DNA of 64,000 nucleotides from NCBI GenBank assembly GCA_036874045.1, contig CM072347.1, positions 436,501-500,500 of the forward strand. The letters run 5' to 3'. This DNA comes from Cymodocea nodosa. Taxonomy: Eukaryota > Streptophyta > Magnoliopsida > Alismatales > Cymodoceaceae. How positions within the stretch are numbered: the stretch's first letter is position 1; each line of letters opens with the position of its first letter. The position numbers and the translations under genes are program-made. The notes below the pieces were generated by a model, which saw nothing but the letters and a program-made list of their open reading frames with translations, was not told where the DNA came from and made no database searches. Below are positions 13,095-26,292 of this stretch, one piece after another.

Positions 13095-15424
13095 ACTTTT
13101 GAAGGATCTAAAATCTCAAGTTCATTAATTCGAACACGTAATTCAATCGACAAAAATAATACTAAGAGTTGATGTTAAGATGTTACTACTCATACCAAAT
13201 AAAATTTTGTAGATATTTATCTTGTAGTTTAGATTGTATAAAGTTCAAATCTGTTAACGATAAAGATTATATTTGAAATAAATGTTTACAAAAAAGAAGA
13301 TTCAGTAAAGAAGAAGTTCAATTTGATTGTTTACGATAAAGAAAGAAAGGAGGGAAGGGGGGTTTAAATAATTACTCACATTATAACAATCTTCTTCGAG
13401 TTGTGCTACCAAATACAGCTCCAAAATTTGAGGCTTCCGATGTGCGGAACCGAACTGGGCTGCCAAACACTACCTTGGGCAGCATTAACTTGTTGTGATC
13501 ATTTTTTTAATGTATTAGATTTGAAATATTTACCAGAAATCATAAAAATTATTATTGAATGAGTTGTGATGTGACGAAATTCCCGGTAGAATTGTGGATA
13601 CGGTGATAGTGTTATCAGTGAATGAACGTTGAAAAGAAAGAAAGAATAATTAGAAGGAGAAATTATATACAGAGAGAGAGAGAGAGAGAATCTATGATGG
13701 TATTATTACGTTATTTAGTTTTCTCATTCTATAAACATTTAATATTTGTGTAATTAGGTAAAATTATAATAAAATGTATGATACTGTTTAAATTACATAG
13801 AAATCAGATGAAGTCTCACTTCGTTTATTATACATTGGACAATGTCTATGATTAAAACAAACTGATTTAAAATAACCGATTTTAGCTACTACAATCAAAC
13901 GGATTCTGAAATGTAGTGTTAGATTATGGAATTTACTTCCATATGTGAACATGTCATCAGAATGCATTCAAACAATAGTAGATGGTTATTTTCGTAGTGA
14001 TGTAACGTTAAAACATGCAACTCAACGTCCCATGATTTGAGACAAATAAAAATTTCGGTAGTGCTTGAAATTGTTGATTATCATCCAGTTGATTTTGGTC
14101 ATCTCTATTCTACCGTGTAATCTAGATCACCCATAAACTCCATCATCTAAATCAAACTAAAGCCTAAATGCTTTTTTGCTAGATTCAAATTTAAGGCCTC
14201 ATATTTCATAATATAAGTACATGATCAAGTAAACTATCCTATCTTTGGTGTTAATAGATGTCAGTTAGTAGTGGACTTTTTAAGGATCTTAATTTGTTGA
14301 GGTATCCTCACAAAAATTGGACATCAGAAATATTTTGAATGCATCTTGCATTGTAATATTATCCTAAACATATTTAAAAACGTAAAAGCATGAAATGAAT
14401 CACACAGATACGATTTTTTAAGATATACAAAATAATATCATAATATAAACCTCGCTAATAACACGAAGACCAAAGCATACCTCTATTGGAATATATCCAA
14501 CATACACCGCATGGTATTTATCTATTAAAACATGAAATGCTTTGACTAAGTTTTTTGATGCATACGTGTATTTTATGTGGTGGGGAAGGGTACGTTTTCT
14601 GCTTCCTATGGTACAATGGCATGGCATGAATGTGAGTACTCTTCAACACAACCTTCAAAATGAGGATGGTGATTCCCCTCCCCCCCCCCTCCCCCCCCCT
14701 ATGGTGTTATGTTGCACATAACGTAAAGGATTGCTAAGTCACATTCTAATTGTTTGAAGAAAATTTCGACATGTCGTGAGTCTCTCAATATACCATAGAG
14801 GTATTATAATCATAGGTTGATGGAGATGACACTTGACATTGTGGTGCAGTAAGATGATAGAAGGACCTGAGCAAGGACCCTGTAAGGCCGAGAAGGTTGT
14901 TGAATCATGAACATTTCTTGGTTCATAGGAATGGTAGCCTGATCATAGGAGTGATGGTTGTTGAACCAGAGCAAGGTCACTGGAGTTTGGTGGTAATGGT
15001 TAGCCTGATCCTGTAGACTAGTTGACCATTCTTTGCAAAGATCAACACAACAAGAACTCGCTTTCGGTAGGTTTATTGTCTTGGTTCATAGGAATTGCTA
15101 TGGCAGGAAAGAGTGGAACAAAGTTTGATCAGACAGAATAAAAACATCAGATGCAGTGACAACAAGTAAATTCAAGACTTGATAGCTGTGGAGCGTTCAT
15201 GGGACGCAACAACAGTACGATCTTTGTCTTCGTCGCAAGAATCTGATTTGACATTTCCTGAAGCATGGACAAAGAACACAAGGTTTAACCACCAAGACAA
15301 GGCACCAAGTATGTGTGCCACGTTAAACACAAGGCAGAAAAGCAACATAAAGATTCAGAATAAGTGTGTATACATATATGTCACTTTGGTAGATAGGCTG
15401 AGCACAACGATACTTGAGTTTGTC
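12781..15424. other. Intergenic region upstream of kinesin; simple repeats
   Basis: This lies between the kinesin start codon and the glyoxalase I stop codon. The first 200 bases are GC-rich and include a (CGA)n tract at about 12818-12842, which would be kinesin 5' leader. Further out are a (TA)n tract at 13064-13089, a (GA)n tract at 13671-13690 and a cytosine run at 14674-14699. No coding region is supported. Confidence 0.6.
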
Positions 15425-18400
15425 TCAAGCACCACTTCTTGTCACTTCCCCAATCGTTTTCAGATCGAAGATTTCAATCCAGTAGCCATCTGGGTCTTTG
15501 ATAAATGCTATCCCTTTCATCTTACCTGAAACAGTAAAGATATTGTTGATCTTTTGCACCACCGCAGGAAAATTTGAGTACTACAAGATATTGGAATACG
15601 TCACTAATTAGGTGCATCAAAAGTAAATATTAAATTTTCCGCAGCTACTATGATAATTTAAATTTTAAAGTAATATTAAAGAAAAAATATAGTACATTAA
15701 AAATAGATTTGGAATGTTTAGTCTGATTATGTAAACATATTATTAAAAAAGATAAAGTTAATGCACAGAGCTCCTATTAATGAGAGGCTTGAGGAAGATT
15801 TAAAGTATACAATCTCATTTCAAGAAATAGAGAAAGTTATTCTTAAGATTTAAATCCATGACCTTCAGATCAAAAGCAAGCAAACTTACCATTGAATTAA
15901 GGCTTGTCTTCTATGTAAACATATAATTGATGTCACTAAAACTAACGATTTACTTCAATCCTTCAAATGCACGAAATCCGATATGTATTAAGTTCAGTAT
16001 CCAAAACAATCGAATAGGAAATTGCAACATCCATTTTGTTGACAACTCTAATGAAAGCATGCCATGGAGGGGATAAACGTATGGGAATTCACTTGGGCTT
16101 ATACATTTACTTGCAAGTGAAGCACAAATATTTCTAAAATGAAATATAGAGATGCACTTGACAATTCAAAGGGAAAAGTAAGATTTAAGAACATTTCTTA
16201 ATCAATTAAAAAAAAAGACCCTCTAGGGCTGTAGGTACCTCCTGTATTATTTTCCTTCACATTTCAAAAATCAAAATATATTATATCTTAATGAACTTTG
16301 TTGGAATAATTCCACATCAATGATATAGGGACCAATCCTGAAATTGATATATGATGAATCTCTTTATTTAACGTTAATTAATTTTGAATTAAAATTTTGC
16401 ATAATATGAAAGTAAGTTCACATATATTTGCTCAATCTAAAACAAAAAAAGACACTTATAGACATAAGATAATTTGCAAATAAGGGAGAATGTTAAACTA
16501 ATCCTACAACAAAAATAGTACAAGGACTAATCCTAAGATTAATATCTAATGAATCTCTTTATTCAATGTCAATTGATGCTGAATCCAAGTTTCACAAACT
16601 TCATATACAAAAAAATTATGCTTTAGATTCACAATTTTGGAGCTAAGATTTCCAAAATAATGCATGCAATTTCAATCACTTAAATTGTTAATTTTTCACA
16701 AAACTAGAGACGTTAAGGCGAGTTTGTTATAGAACATGTTGCAATGAGAAATTAATTACATCTAGTCTATGCCATTCTAATTCAATCGACACAAGCAAAA
16801 TGCTTTAAAGAAATTAAAAATCACAAAATAAGCTGTATACAGCCATATTGGACTCACTAAGCAAGTATGAACAATAGCATAGAAAATAGAATATTGAAAT
16901 ATGCACAAAGAAGCTAACAATAATTATCAAAAAGTTGCTGAGAAGATACCATCATCAGGTTTTTTCACGAACCCCACACCCAAGCTTTCAAATCGTTCAC
17001 AGGCCTTATATGTATCATCAACTGTAATGCCAATATGACCTGGAAAAATAAAAGAAAGAATTTTAGGATATAATTAAGACATGAACATCAATTAGGCATC
17101 TGAATTACACAGCTTGCATAGAGCATAAAACAAATCTTGTAGCTTAAGGAATTATCTGCAACAGGCTAATTTTGATTGGACATACCAAAACCACGAGGGT
17201 CAGAATTGCCATTATGATAGCCTTTAAATTCAGGATCACTTTCTGTTCCCCAGTTACTGAAGAGGAATTAAATTACCAAGAGACCAACATGATAAGCAGA
17301 TAGACGTAATTGAGAATTTCTTATGGGAAACAACCAGAATAATAGACAGAGGAAAGTTAGAATAATATATGAACAAATAAGTTTACTGTGTAAGTTCAAG
17401 GGTGGCCTTGTGGCCAAACGTCCAAGCCGTGCGCTGGACAGGATCAGTAGGAGCTAACGCTGGATTCTGCAACATGTTACAGAAAATACGATTAAAATGC
17501 ATGGATATGTCAAGAAAATGACTGGCAAGCAATAACCCTTTGTCTTTTTTACCTCATATCCCAGAAAGTACAAGCTGAATTTCATCTCAGGAAAATCCAA
17601 CCGCTTGAGTAATCTGGAGGTTAGAATTATACAGCACAAAACAAACAGCTTCAGAATTTTAATATCACCAAAAGAATTTGTACTAGTTGCTACATAACAG
17701 AACCATTAACCCCAATACACTTATTAGGCTGCAAATCCTAAGCATTACCTATATTCTATAGTAAAAATTATTGTTATTAAATTGAGCACTTAAGAACTGA
17801 ACAGTTTTCATGGTTAGGTGGTTACATGTCCTGATGAACAAACTTTTGCTTTATTAAATAGATTGGCAGAACTGATTCCTTTGTTTTATAGGATTTTATA
17901 TTATTAATATATATCGATAGATTAATCTCAGATCTTACATCATTAAACACTATCAAATAAGCCATAAAAAATACCACTTAAAAAATGAACTTCTTGAAAA
18001 ATGCTAGCTTAAAAAAAGCTTGACCAAACACCACCCTAGTGTAACATTAAGTGCCATGCTATTCATTAACAATAAAGCAATGGCAGCATCATCTATGTAC
18101 TAATCCTTATATGTTGCACCCTTTACATTTGAAGGCAACTATGTGAGACGTTTGATTTTTCCAATGGGTGCCAAAGAATGTCTCAAGGCTTTGTGCCCAC
18201 AATTGCATTTAATAATATTTAATATATGTAATGCTAATCTATATTATATATTAGCTAAGCATTTAAGTTGAGAGGAAAGCTATAGATTAGATTGACATTT
18301 AAGGAGGTTTTGTGCACACGGATTTGGACGGAAAGGAAAAAATTTTCCGTCCAATTTTGCAAGAAGGTTGTTTGTGCATCTATGGAATTCACTTTTCGAC

Positions 18401-20654
18401 GGAAAGTGAATTCCATCTCTTTAGTAAATCTCAGAATTTGTTTTCCGAGTCTAAATGGTAGGAAATTAAATTTCATTCCACTTGTCATCCCTCCTTCTAT
18501 GTCTTCCACGCATGTGCTTTGCTTCTGTGAAAGGCTATGGTGAGATTGTTGGAAAGAGAGAGAGAGAGAGAGTTCTCTCTAATTACTTCAATTTATTACT
18601 TAAAAATTTCATTAAAAATCAATTTTATTCAATTCTATCATGTACACAAACACTTAAATTTCAATTTTCATTAAGTTCCTGAACGTGCACTGAATTTTAA
18701 ATTCTTTCCAACAAATTCTGTAGAATTCAAATTCCATAAAATTTAAATTTTGAGTGCACAAACCCTTTCTTAGTAAACATTTTCTACATATGCTCATATA
18801 ATTTAATATAAAACTATTTAAAACTAGATGTATAAGAGAAAAAGGGCACATGAGAGAGCAAAAATAATGGAGGAAGAGGAAAAACATAGGAGAAAGAAGA
18901 AGAAAGAGATAAGAGAGAAGCTAAAAAGGAGAATTTGAATAAATATTTAAGACAAAATGTGATATTCACATGAATATTCATGTGTATTTGCTTGTACTAA
19001 AAAATATAAGATTATCACCTATGCACCTTAATATGGCAAAAACCTGAAGGAAAATCTCTGTACAACATGTTTTTTACAGCATCAAATACAGGTAAAACAT
19101 CCAAAAATTTGGAAGAAATTCATGAACGAATACAGTCACAAGGGAAAATTAATGTCTCAATATTTTGATCATTTATTCACAGGAATAACTTACGTCATGC
19201 CCAATACACGTGAGTAGAAATCAAGGCTAACTTTGGGATCTTTAACTCGGAACATCTGCAAATCAAGCTCATCTTTACAACCATCCAATTCAAGGCAAAA
19301 TAGAACACCAAAATCAAATAATAATAATTACGCAATATCCATCATATCTCTGAAATTCAAATGATTTCTCAGCAAAAACAGAAAAATAAAAGAACGAGAT
19401 ATTGCATGTACCAGCCTAAACATTTAAAAGATATCACATGTTGCATAACATGTCCATTCCGTTATCCACTTTTTCTCTTTCCTACATCCTTTTTTGTCTT
19501 CCCTTTTTAAAAATTTATTTCTTAGAATTTAAATGTTTCCCATTCCCTGCATTATTGCATAGCTTGAAAATTCAAAAAAAGTTAAATTAGCAATGTTTTC
19601 ATACATAAAGATGCTTGGCTTCACTCACGTTTTCCCCGTCCTTTATCAAGAAAACACTGCACTACGTCCCAAAATGCCAAGAAAATAATTCAGGCCTATC
19701 TTCTAGTATCAGAGGGCCAAGGGCCTTGAACGAAAAAGAAACTAGGAATCCATTAGTGTCAAAAGACTTGTATGTGACTTTAGCCTGTAAGGTCATAAAA
19801 AATGAGAAAATATAAGTAAAACTTCAAGATGTAGAGGTAGCATAGTTTTGTGAGAAATAAATAAGTAATAAAATTATCAAACTTGATATTTTGTTCTACA
19901 TATAGAATTCTTAACGTTTACACATTAAAATTCATGATTAATTTGTAAAAGTGTGTAATGTTACTTTGTTGAGATTATTATTATTATCAATTGATTAAAA
20001 ATTACTTATTGAGCTTCTAGCTCATTTCATTTTAATAATTTTGTTTAAGATCCAAAACTTGATGGAAGCTTAGAACAGTGTGTTGGAGAAGATACTTGTA
20101 AATAATTAGTAGTAGTTGCAAATTTTATTTACTAAAAACGGATGCATAGTACGTTGAACCTTGTTATAACTTAACCTTTAAGTTGTAGTAGATGTCCTTT
20201 TATAAATGCTAATAACAGGTTTTTTATTAGCTCTACAAATATTGCAATGCTTGTCATTTCCATTAGGGTTTAGGGTTTTTAGCGTGATAAGTAGAGAAGC
20301 ATCTAACAAAAACCTCCTCCGAAGTTTGGATTTTTCCTGAATACCTCCAATAAAATCATCCGTACATTTTGACAACAAGTGGAAGAAGTAAACGACGGGG
20401 CAACTCACGGTCTGCTGCATGAAGTAGCCACTGGTGGCGGCGTCAGGTTGGGAGCAGAGCCCCGGGTTGTTGGAGGGCAACTCCTTAGGTCCTGAGGACG
20501 CCATGGCACGGAACCTCTTCAACCGAGAGCAAAACACTCCGTGGTATCTGAAAGGGGAAGTCACGCAAGCGGCGGCGGGAGAAGGTCGAGAGAGGAGGAC
20601 GGAGGAGAATCGGGCGATCGGAGCGGAGGCGGAGGAAAAGAAAACGGAGGCCAT
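15425..20654 (-). CDS. GLX1: Lactoylglutathione lyase (glyoxalase I)
   Basis: Isomerises the hemithioacetal of methylglyoxal and glutathione to S-lactoylglutathione, the first step of methylglyoxal detoxification. Seven exons: 20409-20654, 19194-19255, 17553-17613, 17387-17466, 17186-17256, 16950-17039 and 15425-15525, totalling 711 nt (236 residues). The VOC-fold metalloenzyme signature is complete. Metal ligands by comparison with human GLO1 are Q81 (FMQQTMFRV), E147 (LELTHNWGTE), H175 (GFGHIGI) and E221 (YWIEIF). The first 50 residues are rich in Ser, Ala and Arg with few acids, like a plastid or mitochondrial transit peptide. A second Met at residue 51 (AMASSGPKE) would give the usual 185-residue cytosolic form. 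Intron 6 carries LTR-like repeats and intron 2 a MITE. Single-domain form, as in animals, not the two-domain plant Ni type. Confidence 0.95.
16299..16620 (+). repeat. Tandem LTR-like repeat pair (TGTTGGAATAATTCCACATC family)
   Basis: Two related blocks start near 16299 and 16492. Each runs through a 'gac(c/t)aatcct' motif, 'gatgaatctcttt' or 'aatgaatctcttt', and a palindromic TTAATTAATTTTGAAT-like end. A third relative occurs at about 23626-23740. The opening TGTTGGAATAATTCCACATC is like many plant copia LTR starts. No internal coding region. The block lies in glyoxalase I intron 6. Confidence 0.45.
18302..18769. mobile_element. MITE copy 1 (TTA-flanked, imperfect TIRs)
   Basis: The left end reads AGGAGGTTTTGTGCAC and the right end, reversed, reads GAAAGGGTTTGTGCAC. 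TTA flanks both sides (18299-18301 and 18770-18772), a target duplication typical of PIF/Harbinger-type MITEs. An internal palindrome lies at about 18380-18416 (ATGGAATTCACTTT mirrored) and a short (GA)n at about 18556-18573. It is homologous over its full length to 35703-36219. It sits in intron 2 of glyoxalase I. No transposase. Confidence 0.65.
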
Positions 20655-22539
20655 GATCGCGTGAACGGAGATGATTAAATACCAGCACCACCAACAGAAT
20701 CCGATGGGATTTGGATCAGTGTATGGTAAGCCCACGTCATTATTTGATTTTTTTTTTCTGATGATTTTTTTTTATTCATGAATGAATTTTTTATTATATC
20801 GAAATAAGAAATTTAAGTAAAAATCTGAGGATTCAAATCATATGAATAATATTCATGTTTTAAGATCACTTTTTATTTCTTTTTTATACGAGTTTGACTT
20901 ATGAGGACTCGTTATCTTGAAAAAAAGGAAAATTCCAATTTTTTAAATCTTAGGAGTACTAATTGAAACTCTATATGTTCAAAGAGGTGAAGAAAATTTC
21001 ATAAATTTTAAGGAATATTTATAATTATAAATTGGTAGTTATCATTTTTTGAGACAAAAAATAGATATCGTGGAAATTTCCCCTTTTCATATTTCCTTGT
21101 GAATCATTATATAAAACGTCGCATTATTGTAAAAAAAATAATAACTTTTTAAGTACTTATAGCTAAAAATATTATATATGTACATCTTAGAATTTAAATA
21201 CATTAAATTAAAATCTATGAATGGTAAAAATTACATCTAAAGTAAGTAGATATTTTTCTTTCATAAATATTTATTTTAGATGCGATTTTCATTATTTATA
21301 AATTTTAAATTAATATATCCAAATTATAGAATGAACATTTATAACATTTTTAGTTGTACAACTCCATTTTTCCATGTTGCAAATGTCATTGTAAAATACT
21401 TATGTATTGATATATATATATATATATATATGGCATAATCAAACTTAGCTAGGCATGTAAATAACTTGATTTGATTTTTATATGAATAAAAAATTTGGAA
21501 CTCTCCCCTTGTGATTCTTCAATCACCATCCATGAGGTAAGGCATGTGAGTATCCTAAACAAACTCCACATAGCATGACTCTTTAAGGCATACTCAGACT
21601 TAATGTTCTAGTTGTCTAGAGGATTGGTTGCAACGAGGGACTCTAAACACCTGTCTAACCAATATACATAGGCAAAAAGTTTCCTACAACAAAAATACTA
21701 CTAATATTAAAATGAAAGATGTAATCAGAGGACTATGGGTCAACCAAGGAATTCTAACCATCTATCTTGAATCATGACTTTTTGATAAAGATCTAGTTTC
21801 TACTGATGAAACCAAATATTTTTCCTGGTTGTAGCATGAGCATAAAGGAAAAAAGGTGGCAATGCCAAGGTTAGGGAGGAGATGTCCTTGAAGCATGGCA
21901 AAGGGGAGGAGGGGTGCAACACAATACAGGAGTATGACATAGTAGAGGAGGAGGAGCTGATGAGATAGAGGAGGAGGAGAGGAGGCAAAGAGGAAAGGAA
22001 GAGGAAGGGGTCATTGGGAAGGAGATGAGGGGAGGGGAAGAGGAAAGCTTAAACTTTTACTCTTATCCATCCATCTTATTTAAGTTCTAAATTTCAACTA
22101 TTGGGTGACACTGCTAAGAAAAGTTTTCATGATGATGTCAAACAAGAAACATTCTGTGTTTCTCAATGTTTGTAAGTAACTTCACAGTATCATTGCCCAC
22201 AAGAAATTTGGGGCAATATTTACCACAACATGACAAGTAATCTAGGTATCACACACACACACACAATCCACAGCCCTGTAATTACAACAGCGCAGTTGTA
22301 AGTTATAGTACTTGATGTACTTCTACATCTTAATACTAAAAAGAAAACCATACACATGACCTCAAGGAATATGTTTGATGTGTCTGCCTCAGCTGACTGT
22401 GGCACCACAACTTGGGGAATCTGCATCTACCAAAACACTCATGACATGATCTTTGACATCAACTTCTGCCTCCAAAAAAAAAAGTTCCAACACTTCTGAA
22501 AACTTCATGGTATTCCCAAGGCATACAAAAGGAGAGTTG
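20655..22539. other. Intergenic region, purine-rich tract
   Basis: Lies between the glyoxalase I start and the 3' end of the thioredoxin-like gene. It contains the glyoxalase promoter, a (TA)n tract at 21410-21431, a purine-rich stretch at about 21890-22047 made of GGA/GAG runs, and an (AC)n tract at about 22251-22265. No coding region is supported. Confidence 0.6.
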
Positions 22540-25500
22540 TTATGAATGTAACCAAAGTCTATCATGCAGTCTCTCATCCCCAGCACCATACATTTCGTCC
22601 ACTCTTTGTCCATCTCGGAAGAATCGAAAAGTGGGAGTGTAGCGTATGTCTTGAGTTGTGTCAGGGCATTCATCAATGTCTGCATAGACAAACGTAAGCT
22701 TTTGAAATTCCTTGCTCATTTTTTCGAATATAGGAAGAATCTGGTTGCATACTCGGCACCTGAATCATGGAAAACTCATATTATATTATTCTTATATGAA
22801 AAAAATGATCCAGTAGTGGTTCTCAGTATCTCATCATACTAGAAAACAAAGTCATTATCTATATCATGGCTGAGCGCAATGATGTTTGTTATTTATAACA
22901 GAATTGGTATTTAATGCTTCTACTTCAAGTCATAATGAAGCAACCTTGTCATATTATCAAGTCAAACATTTGTATATGTGGTTATGCACAGGCTTATCAT
23001 ATTAGTGAATGATGTTCTACAATTTTATTCTCACACATCTCAAATAATTTTTAATCAAGAGCATTTACTTCTCTACATCCTCATATTTAATATTATGTTT
23101 CTTCACTTCTGTTATTCCTCTTTAATTTGACATCATTTTATTTTTAACATAATCCACCATCTTCGTAAATAATGATTTTAAATGTATTATTTTGAGTAAT
23201 TTTAGTACCAATTTGGTATATGCACATGCTTCATCATGTTAGTGGGTTTGTTGTTGTGGTATCTGTTGGAACAATAACACATACAAAAAGGTGGGGGCAA
23301 AAACATGTAGTGCTACTAGCAGCGGAGCTGGTGCTGCTGCCATAGAGCTTCTCCCCTTCTAAGCCATTAGAAAGAAGTAAACCACTAATTTCAATTAGCA
23401 AAATAAATAAAAAAGTTAGAGTGATTTAGGGAGTCTCAAATACCACAACTACCCATGAAAATAATGCATGTGCTAGAATATCAGTTCCAAGTGAGATCTA
23501 TCTACTCGTGTCTAATTAACTTTGAGTTACATAAAGTCCAAACGCACTTAAGTCACCACATATATTATCCAAAAATAGACACTTATAGAATGTAAAACAT
23601 GCAAGTGAGGGAAAGTGTTGAAATAATTATATATTAGAAACGATGAGGACTAGACTTGCAGTAATATATAATAAGATCTCTTTACTTATTATCAACTGAT
23701 TTTAAATTAGATATTCACATTTCAAGAATATCATTTCTAGTTTTTTTGGTAATATTCATTTCAATCAATAGATTATCTCTTTTTTCCTAATTTGGTATAT
23801 AAATATATGCAGGGATCTTAGTGCCATAAAGACCTTCCACCTAAAACTAATAATCATGGTCCTTTGGTTATCTGAAAACTTTGTTCAGATGTCTTTTCAT
23901 CTGGTGATCAGCCAAGAAGTATCCATCCTAACCATTTATTAGTTCTCAGGTACGAAATTCCTTTTACAGCACATCTCAGAGATCAAACAGAGCCAAAACC
24001 TATAAAATAATTCTTTGAACTCTATCGATATAAAAGTAAAACCAAGTGGGCCAGTATCCAACAATCATAAAAACGATGACATTTTGAGTCAAAAAATTCA
24101 AAAAAGATACCCTGGTAATTTTAAGCAAAGTAGAGGAATACCTTCCATAATGAAACAACATAAATTATTGTTGCTACCGTGAATTAAAGGGTCATGATTA
24201 ATCTCAATAAATGTATACATTAGATCATAACAATTGTTATTTTGCTGAAGCCTGCTGATATGCCATTTCTTTCTAGTTGTTAACAATCATCTAACCCATT
24301 GAGTGTTTCTGAGATGACAGATAACAAGGGTAAGTATATCCAAGCCTGCTTCACTTGTTGTTGTGTAATTAGCGTATGTGCACATCAGCGTCCAATAGCA
24401 CATCTTATACAAACTTCAATATAGTTACAACCACTTTGATGGAGGGACTGAATGTCTTCATCACCAATTTTTTTAGAGGGAATGCACTTGCTAAACAAAG
24501 GGAAGTACAAAAGCAGTTCTTACGAACAAAAAATTGATCATGTTTGTAACAGATATTCCATAGGAAAGCACTATCCCTGGCTTTTCAAGATACACCTTCA
24601 ATAGTTTTTAAAATTTTCTTTCCATTTTTCTCATTTATCAGGTGTAAATGTGTAATATGGAATATAGAATTAATTCAATATACTTGAAATAAACAAATAT
24701 AATATAGTTTCACATAAAAAATTACCACAATTACGAAATTAGTAGAATAAAACAAATTATGATATGATTACATGAATATGAATACGAAATTGACCATGTT
24801 TGGATCCTATTCCATCCCCACCCACCCACCAGTAGCCAAGGATCCACCATCATTGCCACTACAACTATCAAAACACCGTCCTTCACAATGGTGATCTCTT
24901 GATGACTCCTAGTTGAAGGGAGTTATCATCACTATTTCTATAGTAGGATTGAAGAAAATCGCCTCACCTTATTGCTCTATATCAACCTACATAGGTTGTT
25001 TAGTTAACCAATGTGAACTATATTAGGATGCCTATATGACTGCAATAGTATAATAACAAACTCACCACATTTCCTACACCAATGTCCTTGTTGGTCGTCT
25101 ACTTTGGGCATTTATGCACCATCAGCTCATGGCCCTCAAGCTGCCCTTTCTAACGAATAGGACCTCAGTGGTCCATTCTAAGCATTTATGCATCACCACC
25201 CTGTGGCCCTTTGGTCGCACCTTTCGAGACCTGATTCAAATTGTCCTAGTTCTAATCTACTTATACAGAACTTGAAGAATCTACCATGAAAAGGTAGTTT
25301 ACTGAATGGAAGAGCCTAATTTTATATCGACCACATAGGTTATTTAGTTAACAAGCATATATTAAGTTTCCATATGACCCATATAGTATGATAACAAATA
25401 ATCAAAAGCTCCATATATTGGAAACAGAGAAGATGGGCATACCAGGAAGCACCATAGCTGACGACAGCCTGCAACGACCATCCAAAAAGACAAAAAGCAA

Positions 25501-25700
25501 ACTCGTGAACCACAAGATTTGATCGAAAGAAAGGAAGAAGGTGAAATGTCAGGCGTGTGGTGGAATAGTACTGGAGCCTTAGAGAACTTGATGTGGTGGA
25601 GTATCTCCCTGTGCTGTTGGTCGGTGGTGGCAGTTCTTAGGGTTCCGGCAGGATCGGACCGGAGCTCAGTCTCCGTGCGGTCTTCCTCTTCGCCTCCCAT
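22540..25700 (-). CDS. Thioredoxin-like 3-3 type protein
   Basis: Small single-domain thioredoxin-fold protein, closest by eye to Arabidopsis thioredoxin-like 3-3. Three exons: 25572-25700, 25443-25468 and 22540-22759, totalling 375 nt (124 residues). The tryptophan codon of the active site is split across the second intron. The motif is WCRVC (residues 52-56) instead of the usual WCGPC, followed by FVYADIDECPDTTQDIRYTP with the cis-Pro-like RYTPTF, and the C-terminal RLHDRLWLHS typical of the subfamily. No clear transit peptide, so probably cytosolic. The start ATG at 25700 follows a GTG-led reading frame that has no upstream ATG. Intron 2 is about 2.7 kb and carries LTR-like repeats and a local duplication. 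Both cysteines are kept, so redox activity is plausible, but the Arg-Val pair will change redox potential and partners. Confidence 0.88.
23570..23745 (+). repeat. LTR-like repeat, third copy of the 16.3-kb family
   Basis: The block 'gacacttatagaatg...gagggaaagtgttgaaataatt' followed by '...aagatctctttacttattatcaact...' matches the order of motifs at 16450-16600. Decayed and non-coding, in the large intron of the thioredoxin-like gene. Confidence 0.4.
24985..25405 (+). repeat. Local duplication in thioredoxin-like intron 2
   Basis: The phrase 'cataggttgtttagttaa' near 24990 recurs as 'cataggttatttagttaa' near 25334. Both are followed by related '...cctatatgactgcaatagtat' and '...ccatatgacccatatagtat' text. 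Between them, 'catttatgcaccatca' and 'catttatgcatcacca' are a second related pair. Non-coding. Confidence 0.45.
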
Positions 25701-26292
25701 CGCAGCTCCACCACCGCAGGGCACTGGTACTTCGTTTTTTTAGCGAAGTAATATTGCGGAGCTTGATTATATTTAGTTTCTGCTTAACCCCCATACTTTT
25801 CTAAATTTTAATTTCGGACTTAGAATTGAAATTAGTTATGATTTTTTTTACTTCATGTCGTCAAAAAAATTGTAATTACTTGCATATCATTTAAGATTCA
25901 TATTCATTTACATATAAAAATTCTTTATTTTACTTTTTTTTTGATATCTGTTGTTACCGTTGATATATTAATTATTAATTGTATTCTAAGTAATATTAAT
26001 AACATATAAATAAATATAAATTTTCAAATAACATGCAAGTAATTATTAAATAAAAGACATGCAAGTAAAAAGTCCATCACTAAGTTTAGACTTGACAGTG
26101 GATTTGTATTTTAGTTCTATATAACCCTCAGATTTGATAAATATTATTCACTTTAAGCAGTTTTTCCATTTTTTATAAAAATAATAATTTAAAAAAGTTT
26201 CAGGCATTAGTTGCTAGTTTTGGACTTGGTTGTAAATTTTACCTTTTTATCACCACCCTACCACATTGGCTGGTGGAGTGACACCGGCGCCG
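25701..26292. promoter_or_regulatory. Shared 592-bp region between divergent genes
   Basis: The start codons of the thioredoxin-like gene (minus, 25700) and the DUF3783-like gene (plus, 26293) face away from each other across this AT-rich interval, so both promoters must lie here or overlap. A TATATAA at about 26118 is a candidate TATA box for the plus-strand gene. No clear TATA was seen for the minus-strand gene. Confidence 0.5.
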
